A stretch of DNA of 64,000 nucleotides from Cyrtodaria siliqua (taxonomy: Eukaryota; Mollusca; Bivalvia; Adapedonta; Hiatellidae): NCBI GenBank assembly GCA_037043455.1, contig JAWPHD010001280.1, positions 248,001 through 312,000 on the forward strand, written 5' to 3'. This document shows positions 1 to 11,799 of the stretch, piece after piece. The notes under the pieces were generated by a model. The model ran no database searches. It saw only the letters and a list, made by a program, of their open reading frames with translations, and was not told the origin of the DNA. The stretch's first letter is position 1, and every line of letters starts with the position of its first letter. The position numbers were made by a program, and so were the translations under genes.

Positions 1-119
1 CTGTAAAAACGGCCGAACGTATCCCACATCTAACCTGACACAACTGTAACAGAGTCATCAAGTAAAATTATACGTTCCAAATGCCTGTAAAAACGGCTAA
101 ACGTATCCAACATCTACCA
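1..119. repeat. Two-copy 85-bp direct repeat
   Basis: The motif ctgtaaaaacggc..aacgtatcc occurs at 1 and again at 86, so this is a short tandem duplication cut by the window edge. No coding potential is seen. Confidence 0.6.
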
Positions 120-158
120 TATTGTCAATTTTGCTAATTTTAGTTCACTTCCGATTTC

Positions 159-262
159 CCGACTTTTGAATTCTGAATTTAGGATCTTCTAAAACAATAA
201 TAGTTTATAAGTAATAATATACAATAATATAATATAATACAATAACAGAATTCAGAAGTCGG
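159..262. repeat. Short inverted repeat in AT-rich DNA
   Basis: The 17-base arm at 159-175 (ccgacttttgaattctg) is the reverse complement of 246-262 with one mismatch, around a ~70-bp AT-rich loop. This could be a small MITE-like remnant. The rest of 120-424 shows nothing recognisable. Confidence 0.5.
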
Positions 263-424
263 AAAATTTGATATGAAATAAAAATGATGCAAATGGACTA
301 CACATCATGACATAAGTAATTAAATTAAATCCGAATCACTTTGTGCCGTTAGTAGACTTACCAACTAAAATGGCTGAACAAACAGCACCATGCGAATCAT
401 AGTCCCAGTCAATTTAAAAAGAAA

Positions 425-724
425 GTGACGTGGTTTGGACATGTTCCGTCTTCAATGGAAACACTACCTACTGATGTTGCCATTGTAGAGTGCATTGGTG
501 TATTTCCCGAGGGACAGTTTCATGGAAATGTAAAGAAACCTTCAGGCAATACATTTTTTATCAAGACAAAGGAGTCGGTGAGGACTGAAATCAAACAAAT
601 AGTAAAGAATCTGCCTCCTAAGGAAGTTGAAAGGCAATTTAATAACAGAACAAAGGATGATTTTGAAAACAAGTGTAATGTTCCTGCATTTTTGTTAAAT
701 GATTATGTTTTCAATATGAAATAA
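425..724 (+). CDS. Unrecognised 99-codon open frame
   Basis: A 99-codon frame opens with a GTG at 425; the first in-frame ATG is internal. Composition is protein-like: mixed charged residues, lysine- and glutamate-rich in the middle, with a VPAFLLNDY segment near the C-terminus. It does not look like translated satellite. No family is recognised. An ATG at 370 in another frame stops after ten codons. It may be the last exon or a fragment of a host or transposon gene: there is no intron evidence, but a tattaaaaa tail follows the stop. Confidence 0.3.
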   Translation: MTWFGHVPSSMETLPTDVAIVECIGVFPEGQFHGNVKKPSGNTFFIKTKESVRTEIKQIVKNLPPKEVERQFNNRTKDDFENKCNVPAFLLNDYVFNMK

Positions 725-779
725 ATATTAAAAAGATGAAATTAAAATGATTTGTAATATTTAATAACTAGTTTGTCAT

Positions 780-1480
780 TTACAATTCCTTTATATTTAG
801 TATATATTATATAATAACGGGACTCACAAAACAGCTTAATTATACTGCACAAATTCCTTTTCGCTTACGGAAATTTCTTTTCGCTCCACCTTAAGCTGCA
901 TTTTCTTGATTTCATAGTTAAATATATTGATAGATAAAAGTAGTTTTAAATTAATCTAACATTAAAATAATTACGTCACTAAGCAACTTAATTAAGACAT
1001 TACTATACCACATAAATAACACACAAAGTCCTTTTCGCTCGCGGTCTTTCCTTTTCGTTCCCGAATAGACTACACCTGTTTCTTAATTTCATATTAAATG
1101 TCATAATTGGGTTTAATAAAGTATATTGATATAGTAATATCGGCCCCGTAATATCTTGTTTAATTAAACAAACATATGATACTAACTAATAAGCCTAATT
1201 AAGACATGCATATAATAGTAGTTTCCTTTTCGCTCGTGGGATTTCCTTTTTGTTCCCGACTAAACTGTACCTCTTTCTTAATTGCATCTTAATGTTCATA
1301 ATTGCGTTTAATACAGTATATTGATATATTTATATCATGTTTAATTAATCAAAAATATAATAATTCTGCCACTAAACAACTAAATTCAGACATACATTTA
1401 CTAAACACATTCCTTTTCGCTCGCGGGAATTCCTTTTCGCTTCTTTTCGCTTAACCATTCCTTTTCGCTGTTTACCCCAA
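780..1480. repeat. Degenerate ~190-bp tandem repeat with CCTTTTCGCT motif
   Basis: About four diverged units each contain ttccttttcgctcgcgg, then a taatt(a)catattaa tract, then tatattgatat. The motif is seen near 856, 1030, 1227, 1410 and 1431. No ORF is present. Confidence 0.6.
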
Positions 1481-1569
1481 CCCACATAAATACTAAATAC
1501 CCATACTCCTTAGCCATGTATGTATCTTTTAACAATGCGGCACTAATAACGGGTTGATGACCCGGAATT

Positions 1570-3075
1570 CTGTACCATTTTTAGCTCTTCTGATCAGAGA
1601 TCAGCAGAGCTTATGCCGTGGTGCGGCGTCCGTCGTCCGTCCGTCCGTCTGTCCGTAAACTTTTATTTGTAGCGACTACTCCTCTGAAACTACTGGATGG
1701 ATATTCATGAAACTTTACAGAAATGTTGCCCATGAAGTCTAGTTGATCCTAGCAAAAATTCATGTTGATGTGAAATCCAAGATGGCTGCCAAAGCTAAAA
1801 ATAGATTTTTAAAATACAAGTTTGTAGCGACTACTTCTTGAAAACTGTAAGTGATATTGATGTGGGACTTTTTCTAAAATGATCAGCATGACATGATGTT
1901 GGTCGTTGTCAAAAATCGTTTTGATTCGACGTTAAACATGGCTGCCAGCGGCCATCTTTGTTTAGATAGAGTTATATAGTAAAAACCTGTAGCGACTACT
2001 CCTCTGAAACTACTTGGCGGATTTTCATGAAACTTTACAGGAATGTTGCTCTTGATGTGTAATTGATCCTAGCAAAATTTCAGATCGGCCAGAAATTCAA
2101 GATGGCCACCACAGCTAAAAATAGATTTTTAAAAAATAAGTTTGTAGAGACTACTTCTTGAAAACTAGAAGTGATATTGATATGGGACTTTTTCTAAAAT
2201 GATCAGCATGACATGATGTTGGTCGTTGTCAAAAATCGTTTTGATTCGACGTTAAACATGGCTGCCAGCGGCCATCTTTGCTTACATAGAGTTATATAGT
2301 AAAAACTTGTAGCGACTACTCCTCTGAAACTACTTGACGGATGTTCATGAAACTTCACAGGAATGTTTCTCTTGATGTCTAGTTGATCCTAGCAAAATTT
2401 CAGGCTGGCCGGAAATTCAAAATGGCCGCCACGGCTAAAAATAAATTTAAAATAAATACATTTGTAGCGACTGCTTCTTGAAAACTGTAAGTGATATTGA
2501 TATGGGACATTTTCTAAAATTATCAGCATGACATGATGTTGATCCTTGTCGAAATTTATTTCGATGCAACTTTAAACATGGCTGCTAATGGCCATCTTTG
2601 TTTACATAGATTTATATAGTAACAACTTGTAGCGACTAGTTCTCTGAAACTACTTGACACATTTTTATGAAACTTCACAGGAATGTTGCTCTTGATGTCT
2701 AATTGATCCCAGATTTTTTTTAGGTCGGCCGGAAATTCAAGATGGCCGCCATGGCTAAAAACAGATTTTTTAAAAAAAAGTTTGTAGCGACTACTTCTTG
2801 AAAACTGTAAGTGATATTGATATGGGACTTTTTCTGAAATGATCAGAATGACAAGATGTTGATCCTTGTCGAAAATTACTTTGATTCGACATTAAACATG
2901 GCTGCCAGTGACCATCTTTGTTTACATAGAGTTATATAGTAAAAACTTCAACTTGTAGCGACTACTCCTCTGAAACTACTTGACATTTTTTTATGAAACT
3001 TCACAGGAATGCTGATCACCTAGCTATCAAAATCTATCAGTAGAGCTTCAAGGTCATTGACCTCTTGTTTATGAT
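1570..3075. repeat. ~320-bp tandem repeat (bivalve-type dispersed family)
   Basis: The unit start gtagcgactactcctctgaaac recurs at about 1668, 1990, 2309, 2629 and 2955. Each unit also has gatcagcatgacatgatgttg and aacatggctgcca. The block opens with a (gtcc)n leader near 1625 (cgtcgtccgtccgtccg) and ends with gagcttcaaggtcattgacctcttgttt. Only short frames occur. Repeats of this style are familiar in bivalve genomes; no protein is implied. Confidence 0.8.
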
Positions 3076-3189
3076 TATTTCTGACTAAAGAACCCATTGA
3101 TGTAATAATAAACATCAGAATAGTAAAATTTGTTACAAAGAAAGGCTAATTAAAAAGAAAATTATAATTTCCAGTATAATTACTAATTG

Positions 3190-3590
3190 AATATTATGTT
3201 CAGTCGCCGCGAAGACGGTAATAGGAACCGCCATATAACTGTCGCGACCCAGTATACTTAATCCGAGCATTCAAATTTTCCCACATCCGCTTTTCCAAAA
3301 CAAAACAAAAAGTCTTTTGCTTTGATTTTTTTCTAAAGTTGTTAAGTAATTATGCATTAAAATGACTGCACCTTTTACCTGTGCTGTTTTTACTCGGCGA
3401 ACTCGAGTTTGTCTTCGCGGAGTATCGTGGCGTACTTTCGTGGCGAAAGTTCGCCGAGAAGCTTTTTTGACTCCGCGTAGTTTAATCGTCGAAACTCCGC
3501 ATAATAACGCGATTTGTAAATTCCTCACTCGGCGTGAAAGAGTAAAGTGTGGGCTTCGCGTGAGCTGTACTGTATATAATTAAAACTTGT
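3190..3590. repeat. GC-richer hairpin-forming block
   Basis: This island of cgcg/gaag-type sequence differs from its AT-rich surroundings. ctcggcgaac at 3393-3402 is inverted as gttcgccgag at 3449-3458, giving a ~10-bp stem, and a third partial copy lies near 3525. Frames read across it on both strands overlap each other, so I do not call a gene. It could be an unclassified non-autonomous element. Confidence 0.4.
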
Positions 3591-3740
3591 AGCGACTACT
3601 TCCTGAAATCAAAATCAATCAGTAGAGCTTCAAGGTCATTGACCTCTTGTTTCCCTTGTGGGATCAGTCTTACATAGAGATAGGGAAGAACTTCCAGTAG
3701 AGCGATACAGGCCATTTTGGGCCTTTTGTTTTTAAGATAC
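3587..3740. repeat. Truncated second copy of the ~320-bp family end
   Basis: gtagcgactacttcctgaaa and then cagtagagcttcaaggtcattgacctc repeat the end of the 1570-3075 array. This suggests that the GC-richer block at 3190-3586 sits between two pieces of the same family. From 3740 to 4080 I see only AT-rich sequence. Confidence 0.5.
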
Positions 3741-4079
3741 AAGTATGTTGCGATGTTTCTATATTTAAACATAAATAATATTAATTTAAAATTATTTTTT
3801 AAATTACATCCCTTTATTGAATGAATATTGAATGAATATTAAGATTAAATTTTATTCTAATTAAAAAAATACACGATTTATTTTCACTCTATGTGTTGGT
3901 GCGCCTTAAAACCCCAATTCAATTCAATTAAACACGAACTATTAAATAATGTTGACATGGGATACATTTTTTTGATAAAGAATATGCAAATTAAGCAACC
4001 CATGTGAAAGCTAAAGGTAAAATACCTACATGTACAAACATCTCTTGTTGGGTGGAGATCGCAATAGTTTCCAATTTAT

Positions 4080-4400
4080 GATCCAGGAGTAAGTGATGCT
4101 GGTTGGATGGTTATATCCGTCTGTTCATGCACATTAAGTGTATATGGTTACATGGCAGTTTCCAAGTTAGGAAACCGGCTATTTCCTTAGTGGTGGGAAC
4201 GGACCCCAGGGCAAGTTGGATGGTTTTATCTGTCTGTTCAGGTCCATTAAGTATATATATGGTTAAAGGGTGGGGATCTAAACGATTTCCAGTTACGACC
4301 CATGGGCTATATGTCCTCTGGGCTGAGGACGGACACTGGGACTGGTTGGATGGTTGGATGGTTGTATTGGTTTGTTTATGCTCTGTTTGTGTATAACTGG
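4080..4400. repeat. Degenerate ~120-bp repeat with gttggatggttatatc motif
   Basis: ggttggatggttatatccgtctgttca, gttggatggttttatctgtctgttca and ggttggatggttggatggtt recur at roughly 4100, 4215 and 4337, each followed by a gaccc/ggaccc segment. The 97-codon frame over it is judged incidental. Confidence 0.5.
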
Positions 4401-4429
4401 TGTCAGAGAAGAAATGTTTTTAAGGGTTT

Positions 4430-5110
4430 TGTGTCGCCAGCATAGCGTGACGGATCACTGTGTCCGTAGTTTGTCGTCCGTCGTCCGTCAACCTGCAACC
4501 TAACCTTAGTCATAACTTGAAAAGTATTTGACCTATGTTCATAGAACTTTACACACGTGTTGATATTACCCCAAGGAATGTTGTTAACCATAACCAATAA
4601 CTCTGATTTTCATGTTGGCAGTGTTTTCATAACATTTTAACCTGCAACCTAATCAAGCCCATAACTGACCATTACTATGTTCATGAAACTTCACACACAT
4701 CTTTATCTTACCCAAAGGAATGTTGTTAATCATGTCCAATAACTCTGACTTTCATTTAGACAGAGTTATTCCCCTTTTCATAAAATTTAACCTGCAACCT
4801 AACCTGGCTCATAAGGACAAAATATTGGCATATGGTCATAAATATATACAGTTTCTCTTTATCAATTATCCAGTGCAGAATTGTGCCCCTTTTCATAAAC
4901 TTTAACAATTGAAAAAAGCTGCTCCATAAATCAATGCTATTTGGGTCCAGTAACATGTTGGCAGAGTTATGGCCCTTTTAATAAAACTTTAACCTGCAAC
5001 CTGGCTCATAACTTGGCAAATATTAGCCTATGGTTTCTCCGGCAGAGTTTTGTCTCTTTTCATAAACTTTAATAGGTAAAAAGAAATTGCTCCATAATAC
5101 ATGCAGGAGT
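4430..5110. repeat. ~170-bp tandem repeat (cctgcaacctaacc family)
   Basis: A gtccgtcgtccgtca leader near 4470 precedes about four units containing cctgcaacctaa, cataactt, catgaaactttacacac and aaggaatgttgttaa. This is the same style of mollusc repeat as at 1.6 kb. No gene is seen. Confidence 0.65.
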
Positions 5111-5189
5111 GTACAACCTTTATAGTTGGAATGTTCTTGCTGAAATAAGCACAAGGCAGGCGACACATGTGTGTGTGTGTGTAGTTCTA

Positions 5190-5800
5190 AGGATTATAGT
5201 CCCTCCGCCAACATACTCAATGATCCTCACGGTTCACCGAGATGGGTACAATAGAGTCTGGACTTTTCTAGATGAGTGTGTTGGTTGATGTGGTGCTGTG
5301 TAGTCGTATCTGTTGACCGTATGTTGGTGGTTGTCGCTTTCGCTCTGTAGTTTTCGCTGCGGCGGTGAGATTGGTGGTCTGGACGACGTCTAGGTGGTGC
5401 TGGCTACATCCGCTACTGTAAGCGATCCCTTTTACGGCCACACCCATCACAGTATGACCCCTGCGCTGCACACACCGCCCGACGTCCTGTCACCCTTCGG
5501 TCTTCTGTCGAATGAAGGCCTCGGCCTTCGTGTTGATAACCTGGATTATGGTTGCGTCCCGTGATATGTCAGCTCCGGCCCGCGGACTTCTGACTTCCAG
5601 GTTCTGTAGACATCAGATGATGTGTGCTGTGATGGGACGCAGGAGACACCTTCACTCTCGGTCTAATGACAGTCAGACTGCTAATCGCTCTCGGCCTCGG
5701 CTTCGATACTGGTGGTTACGGTACGCCACAGTTTGACCTCAGCTCCGGTTACAAGTTTTCAGCAGACTAAATGTCATCAGTGCCCACGCAGCGACGTGCA
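5190..5800. other. GC-rich block without an identifiable gene
   Basis: tagtccctccgccaa...tagagtctggact at 5200-5265 recurs near 47625-47690, so the left edge is a dispersed repeat. The 5270-5760 part is GC-rich (gctgcggcggtgag, ggcctcggccttcg) and open in several short frames on both strands. None looks like a known domain and no splice pair is convincing. Confidence 0.35.
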
Positions 5801-5849
5801 TGCAGTGAAGATAGCAGGTGACACACACACTTCTAGTTTCTTATATACG

Positions 5850-6330
5850 TCTAGTCAAATAATGTGACCCCTGGGGCGTGGCCTAATTTTACCCCATGGT
5901 GTCAATTTTAACAAACTTGATAGAGGATCATACGCTTACGTTTCATGCACAATATTAGACCTAGCTCATGTATTTTCAAAGAAGATTTGTTTTCTCGAAG
6001 ATTTCCCTTACTCTTTTTTGTAACTGTGACCCCGGGCGGGACCAAATTTCACCCCAGAGTCACCATTTGAACAAACATGTTAGCAGACCATGAACTTAGG
6101 CGGCATGCAGCATATGAGAGCTTTATACCTTATGGTTTCAGAGATGACGTTTTTAAAGTTTTCCCTGTATAACTACGTAATACAGCGACCTCCGTGGCGG
6201 GGCCAGATTTCACCATTTGAACAAGCTTGGTAGATGACCATACTAAAGATGAATTAACATGCAATACGAGAACTCAATACCTTGTGGTTTGGGAGAAGAT
6301 TTTAACAAATTTGTTCTCTATATAAGTCTG
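5850..6330. repeat. ~160-bp tandem repeat (gtgacccc / aacaaacttg family)
   Basis: Units begin near 5868, 6028 and 6184 with gtgacccc or gcgacctcc, continue with ttcaccc..gaacaaac(a/t)tg(g/t)tag and ccat, and end with a ggtttcagag(a)agatttt piece. This pattern is one of the commonest dispersed repeats in bivalves and is the best single hint of the taxon. Confidence 0.7.
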
Positions 6331-6549
6331 TAAAATTTGCACACTCTCCTGATAGTAACTAGCGATCAGTTCTAAAACAAAAATGTTGTCAAAATCTATA
6401 TTGCCCTTCTGGAGAGGATTTTTTAAGGTTTTGGCTATTTTAAGCAAAGGCGGCCATCTTGACCGTCGCATTGAAAAAATCTTCCATAAGGTCCCTGCCC
6501 ATAAGGTCCTTGCCTACTCAGGAGCATACATGGGAAACTTGAAGGGGAA

Positions 6550-6700
6550 AAAAGCCCCACTGGGATTTGAACCCACGAACCAAGGTTTTTATGAAGAAAA
6601 ACAAAAATAAATATAATTTAAAAAAAGAAAAGAAAAACAAAATGGAGAATAAACAAACTTGCCTCTGTGAGATTTAAAACCACGACCCCAGTATTTCAGT
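6550..6700 (-). repeat. Possible tRNA-derived SINE remnants
   Basis: gggatttgaacccacg at 6570-6585 is a near match to the reverse complement of a tRNA B box (GGTTCRAATCC), and a weaker gatttaaaaccacgacccc lies at 6671. No A box at the right spacing is clear, so these are remnants at most. Confidence 0.35.
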
Positions 6701-6864
6701 GTACATTTACCAAACACAGCACATTTGCCATAACTCAACCATGAATAATTCGACCATATTCGACAGAAGTTGTCCAAGATCTGATTAGTTAATGCGTATT
6801 CTGTGAAAGTTTGGTTTGGATTAGATTAAAGAATGTTGACATTGCAAAATACGGGTTACTAGAA

Positions 6865-6942
6865 AGACCGGAATACACCGAATCACCGGAATACACCGGA
6901 ATACACCCGGAATACACCGGAATACACCGAAATACATATAAT
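6865..6942. repeat. CCGGAATACA minisatellite
   Basis: Six or seven copies of a 10-11 bp unit (ccggaataca, some cccggaataca or ccgaaataca) run head to tail. Confidence 0.8.
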
Positions 6943-7027
6943 AAAGGCATTATTTATGTAATTAATGGATAATAAATGATTATTTATGATTCAAATAGTA
7001 ATATATCCACACAGAAGAGTGATTTAC

Positions 7028-7130
7028 GTGTTTGGGGGCTTATATACGAACACTAGTCACCACTATATACACCTATATAGCAAAACTACATACTTATCTC
7101 CCTTGAAGGAAAGCATCATAATGCACAAGT
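7028..7130 (+). repeat. Left TIR of the MULE
   Basis: The outer end reads tgtttgggggcttatatacg. It pairs with 10263-10355 with scattered mismatches and a ~10-base extra tract (tatacacctatata). Confidence 0.75.
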
Positions 7131-7884
7131 TTCTTATTTATGCTTGCATAGACTGGCATAAAAATACAAATAAGTATTTAAATATTTTAATTATACATTT
7201 ATTACAAGCACATATAAGCGTATATATCTATCATAATGTTGTTGTTTAACAATTTATAAAGCAAATAATTGACATAAGTCAAAACATTAAGCATGCGTTT
7301 TAAAGTACAGATAGCACTATTTAAACACACATTTAAACACATGTATAAGATGGACGTTCGGAGGAAATAATGAGAATATGTTTGAATAACAGGTCATTAT
7401 TAAAGAGTAACATACGAATGTTTATTGATAAAAACAAGTGCAAGTAAGTTGTATACATTTTTAGAAATTGCAAGTAAGTATATAAATTCTTAGATTATAG
7501 ATATATGTAAAATGACACCGAGTTGACATATTCAACAATAGGCTATACAGCAACATAAATAAAATGTAAAATTTGAAAGTGTATAAACCGGTGTAATAGT
7601 ATTGTTATACAGTATAATACATTTAAAAAACTTCGTATATAGACCCGAAACGTTAATTTGAAATATACAGTGCGTTCCAGTTTGTTGACGATGTGCTGGT
7701 TGCGTCATATATCGTACTACAGTAAGCTATATATACAAAACGGAAAAGTAATGTTAAAAAAAAAACACGTTGGAATTTTTCAAAACGAACAAAATATAAG
7801 TTAATGTTCCAGTGTTTTTGAGCTAAAATAAAGACAACTTATTTATATTACAAATATAACATAAGTTTTATGAAAAGTGACAGT

Positions 7885-8080
7885 GACACGCACACACTCA
7901 CGCGTACGAACGCACACGTACACACGTGCGCACACACTGATACTGACACTGATACTGACACGCACGCACGCACGCACACGCACACGCACACACACACACA
8001 CACACACATATACACAAAATGCTTGACCTATATGAGTATTCACTCACGTACACACACACACGCGCGCGCACTTACACATT
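7885..8080. repeat. (CA)n / (ACGC)n microsatellite
   Basis: Long runs of cacacg, actgat and cacaca units run through this stretch. The frames over it on both strands are low-complexity translations and are not genes. Confidence 0.9.
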
Positions 8081-8281
8081 ATAAAGTAATCTCCAGTGCT
8101 TGATTATATGGGCAGTTAGCAGTCACAAATGTTTTGAATACAGTGCAATACCACCTCGCCAGAGGCAGCCAAACAGGGCTTCACGGCGTATGCACTGCAA
8201 CGATACATGAAAGGGCTGTGACAACTACATGGTTAATCTTCATTTTTGGTTTCTTTCCGTGAACCGTCAATGTCCTTACGT

Positions 8282-9025
8282 TTATATAACGTTTGTTTGA
8301 CCTGATTTTTTACCGTCTGTCCTTGGTGCGACTACAGTAGATTTTCTGTCAGTTAAAGTTACGTATGTAGCAGCACCATTGGCCAAATAACGGCGATAGA
8401 GGTTGAACAAATTCGTCCGTTGCTGGTCGGTCATTGATAACCAGTTAGTCTTTGAGGTCTGGTACTGTTTGTGTGTAGATGCTAGGCGATATTCGCAGGT
8501 CCCGATCAGGGCACCACGCAAGTCTGTGAACTGTCCATTGAACAACTCATTGACTAATCGAACAAATTCTGTCAAACCTTTAGTCTTCCATTCTACAGTC
8601 TGCTTCAGGATATGATTGACTGAATCGCAATTGTTATTGGTCCAGTTGCGTTCAATCATGTGTAATCTAGTCGGTTCGTTAACCTTAACTTTTAAATGTC
8701 CCTTCAGTCTTTTTTGGAAGTACTGCACAAATTTCATGGATATATTTGTACAGAAAGATTCGAGTTGGTCGCATTTGTTTTCAAACATTTACGCCGTCAT
8801 CAGTCAGGTGGTGTCTAGCGTTTCCTTTTAAGTGTCTCGTGCATAGAACATGAGTCGATTCAGGGAATTCAGTGGTAATGGCCTTCACGAACGCTTGTTC
8901 GTCATCCGAGCCGATTACAAGTTTCGTTAAATTTGACCCCAATAGTTTCAATTTCATTTTTTTTTTTGTCGTAGATTTGTTGCAGTCCTGTCGGTCTGGT
9001 TACCTCGTCATATTTTTATTTTAGA
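8282..9025 (-). pseudogene. MULE-type transposase fragment, frameshifted
   Basis: Two adjacent minus-strand frames give parts of one protein. The upstream part (about 9025-8790) contains RPTGLQQIYD, then VIGSDDEQAFVKAI, and then LCTRHLKGN. This is the signature of the MULE transposase catalytic region: an aspartate in a GSD/GTD context followed by a C-x2-H block. The downstream part is a 168-residue frame from 8788 with WL, RRYL and NGAA segments, matching the poorly conserved C-terminal half. The two are separated by a frame change near 8790, and a run of eleven A's near 8960 interrupts the N-terminal side. The first conserved acidic residue is present; the full D-D-E set cannot be confirmed. 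The gene is inactive and lies inside the TIR pair. Assignment to MULE rather than another hAT/MULE-like family rests on motif recognition alone. Confidence 0.65.
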
Positions 9026-10262
9026 TTGTTATAAATTAGATGCGGTTTTTGTTTAACTTTAAAAGAAACCTGTCATAATTTATTTATAATAGAAGTACAT
9101 TTTCAACCTGGTCTTAGCGGCCGGGTCTTAGCCACTGTTTGTTTCATAATATCAAAGATGTGTTAATTGTTTCTCTGAGCCACAAAGACAACCAGGGACA
9201 GGAGTAATGGATTAAGAGGATAATGCCAATTTGTTAAAATTGTATTGTATTAAATTTTAAAACAAACAATATTTGTTACTGAATAATAAAGACTATGAAT
9301 TAATAAGTTATACAATACAAGCTATTTAATACATTGAACATTAATTGTTGACAAAATATTATTTTTGATGCTATACATGTTTATTCTACACAATATGTAT
9401 GTCGCCGCCTCATTATGGGGGTGTTGAAGTATAACAAGATTCGTAGTTCTCTGTATATCTGAATATATATTTATAACAATGTATGAGTCTAATGCATGAT
9501 AATGATGACATGAATAAAATGAATAAAGACAATGCCTGAATGGAAATAACAATGATGAATGGAAATAGCATCTCAATTAATATAATCACAAGTAAAGTAT
9601 TGTATAGAAAATACATTCAGACATAAAACAGGCTAAATGCACAAGAAAGTTCTAATTGAAAATAACAAAGGATCGCCATCTTGGAATTGAACTGTACATG
9701 AAAATTGACGAATTCTTATAAACTAAATAACTCCTAAAATAACCATTTCCATAGAAAAGTAATTAACACAATGATGGATACATGTTTCATAAACAAACAT
9801 ATTACTAACCTGAATATATATACTTTCTTTTACAAGATAAATATAACAATGCGAAATGGCAATAGCTTGTGTCCTTTCTCTACTAACTGAGATGTTCAAC
9901 TGCGCGCATAATTTTCCCGCCAGGTTAGTTGTGTCAAAGGTTAAATTTACTCACCTGTGAAATATAACTGAAGTTTAAAGGTGGTCATCCTAATTTGAAA
10001 TGTCTAACGTAAGGTAAAGAGAAAGAAGATTGAAAGATGAAATGAGTGATGAAAAGAGATGATGAACTGATTAAATGGTTAAAACACAAACACAATGGTG
10101 AGATATACAGGTTCTTAATACCTGTATATGTCATCCTGTGACATGTATTTTACTGTTTACGCTTATTTCTGATCATAATGATGCAGTATCAATCAGCGGC
10201 CTCAATCAGCTATAATAAAAACACTAAATGTTTGTACAAGAATAAATTCATTTATTTCAATG

Positions 10263-10355
10263 ACTTGTGCATTATTATGTTTTCTTTCAAGGGAGATAAG
10301 TATGTAGTATTGCTATAGATGTATGACTAGTGTGCGTATATAAGCCCCCAAAACA
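10263..10355 (-). repeat. Right TIR of the MULE
   Basis: This is the inverted partner of 7028-7130, with the outer end cccccaaaacac. Confidence 0.75.
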
Positions 10356-10374
10356 CAGCATTGTTTCGTTAAAT

Positions 10375-10985
10375 TAAATCAAGGGCCATAACTCTGATGT
10401 ATATTATCCGACTTGGTATTGTTCGAACTAGTCGGACCTTTCGTAAACATCGAGATTCTGGTTTGGTAAAGATAAGATGCAAAAGGAATGTGCTAGAGGC
10501 AAGGCAAAATATAGCATTTATTATTATTAAATCAAGGCCATGTTTACTATCCAATATACGTGATGTTTTAACTCCTCCGAGGTTTCATTGATATTACAGC
10601 TCTATCTAAGTTTGGTATCGATGAGATGCACAATTAAGGCGCTAGAGTGTTTACAAGGCAAACAATAGCACTTCCCCCATTAAATCAAGTAACTCTGTTG
10701 TTTATTATCCGATACTGATGCTTTTTTAAGTTCATTTGAGATTTCCTTTATATTAAGACTCTGGTTAAGTTTGATAAAGAGCAAAAGCAAAATGAAGGCT
10801 CTAGAGTGTTGACAATGCAAAACAGCATTTTTCATTAAATGAATGGCGATAACGCTGATGTTTATTATCCGATAGTGGTGGTTGACCTCTTTGGATAATA
10901 AAACTTTGGCCAAGTTTGATAAATGCAAGTGCAAAGTGCAAAGTGAAGGTGCTAAAGTATTGACATCAGCAACATCGGACGGACG
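10375..10985. repeat. ~155-bp tandem repeat, 4 units
   Basis: Units contain attatccgat/gactt, tttggtaaag/tttgataaa, gcaaaagcaaaatg and ctagagtgttgacaa(g/t)gcaaa. They start near 10381, 10530, 10680 and 10842. The unit begins with aatcaagggccataactctg, a phrase common in bivalve repeats, and the block ends in a tcggacggacgacagaccatgg terminus. Confidence 0.65.
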
Positions 10986-11044
10986 ACAGACCATGGCATA
11001 AGCCCATCTTACTAATTTTAAATTAAAATTGAATTGGAATAATG

Positions 11045-11150
11045 CAAAGTGATATAATTCATTTGTATTGTATGTAGTGTATGTAGTGTATGTAGTGTGT
11101 GTAGTGTATGTAGTGTATGTATGTAGTGTATGTAGTGTATATGTATATAA
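11045..11150. repeat. (TGTATGTAG)n microsatellite
   Basis: About ten copies of gtatgtagt run here. It supplies the repetitive N-termini of the minus-strand frames around it. Confidence 0.85.
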
Positions 11151-11547
11151 ATACACACAACTGGTTAATTGGGAATACTCCGCAACCAGAATACGGTAGG
11201 TTCAGCCATAAACAGAAGTCTAACCAAGACTCATTTGCCAAATGTAATAGATATGATGTAGAATCAGTTTCCAATCCCCTGTAGATACACATCCTTCCTT
11301 AGCCTCTTTTTCGTCCACTGGCCTGTTTTCAGCCTCCTAGTTTTAGAACATAGTGTGCTTCAATAGCGTATGCATTCGCTTTGTGACTTGGTGGGTGGTA
11401 TGTCTCCCAGAAGATTACAAAAAAAAACTGTTAATTGTTATAAAAATACGTTTTATAGCTTATGGACGGTCACTGTGCTAGTATCATAGCAGACGTGAGA
11501 ATCCTGGCTATATTATGTACATACCACAGAGCCATGCATCTTTGGCT

Positions 11548-11790
11548 TAGAATGATAGCTATGCCTGCATAAACAACCGCCGTGGCTTAGAATGATAGCT
11601 ATGCCTGCATAAACAACCGCCATGGCTTACAATGATAGCTATGCCTGCATAAACAACCGCCATGGCTTACAGTGATAGCTATGCCTGCATAAACAATCGC
11701 CATGGCTTACAATGATAGCTATGCCTGCATACACAACCGCCATGGCTTACAATGATAGCTATGCCTGCATAAACAACCGCCATATAGAAC
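11548..11790. repeat. 40-bp tandem repeat, six copies
   Basis: aatgatagctatgcctgcat recurs exactly every 40 bp at 11551, 11591, 11631, 11671, 11711 and 11751, each followed by aaacaaccgccatggctta with few changes. A single related unit (gcctgcataaacaaccgc) is at 15391 inside an intron of the Ly6-like gene. Confidence 0.9.
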
Positions 11791-11799
11791 AGACCTTAA

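Larger units (their letters stand above)
7028..10355 (-). mobile_element. Mutator-like (MULE) DNA transposon, 3.3 kb, defective
   Basis: The ends are long inverted repeats: 7028-7130 matches the reverse complement of 10263-10355 over ~95 bp, sharing tttgggggcttatatacg, acactagtca, actacatacttatctccctt and taatgcacaagt. Between them on the minus strand lies a broken MULE-type transposase (8282-9025). Long TIRs plus this transposase are characteristic of MULEs. I see no clear 8-10 bp target duplication, so the exact ends are uncertain by a few bases. The interior also holds a CA microsatellite (7890-8075) and ~1.2 kb of AT-rich DNA (9030-10250) with no supported gene. Confidence 0.7.

Noticed and set aside
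5268..5736. Host gene in the GC-rich block
   Set aside because: Short frames on both strands overlap, splice signals are not convincing, and one edge is a dispersed repeat.
7843..8103. Two frames over the CA tract
   Set aside because: Pure microsatellite translation on both strands.
10680..11292. 158- and 77-codon minus-strand frames with threonine/tyrosine repeats
   Set aside because: The repetitive parts translate the tgtatgtag microsatellite and the rest lies in a tandem repeat.
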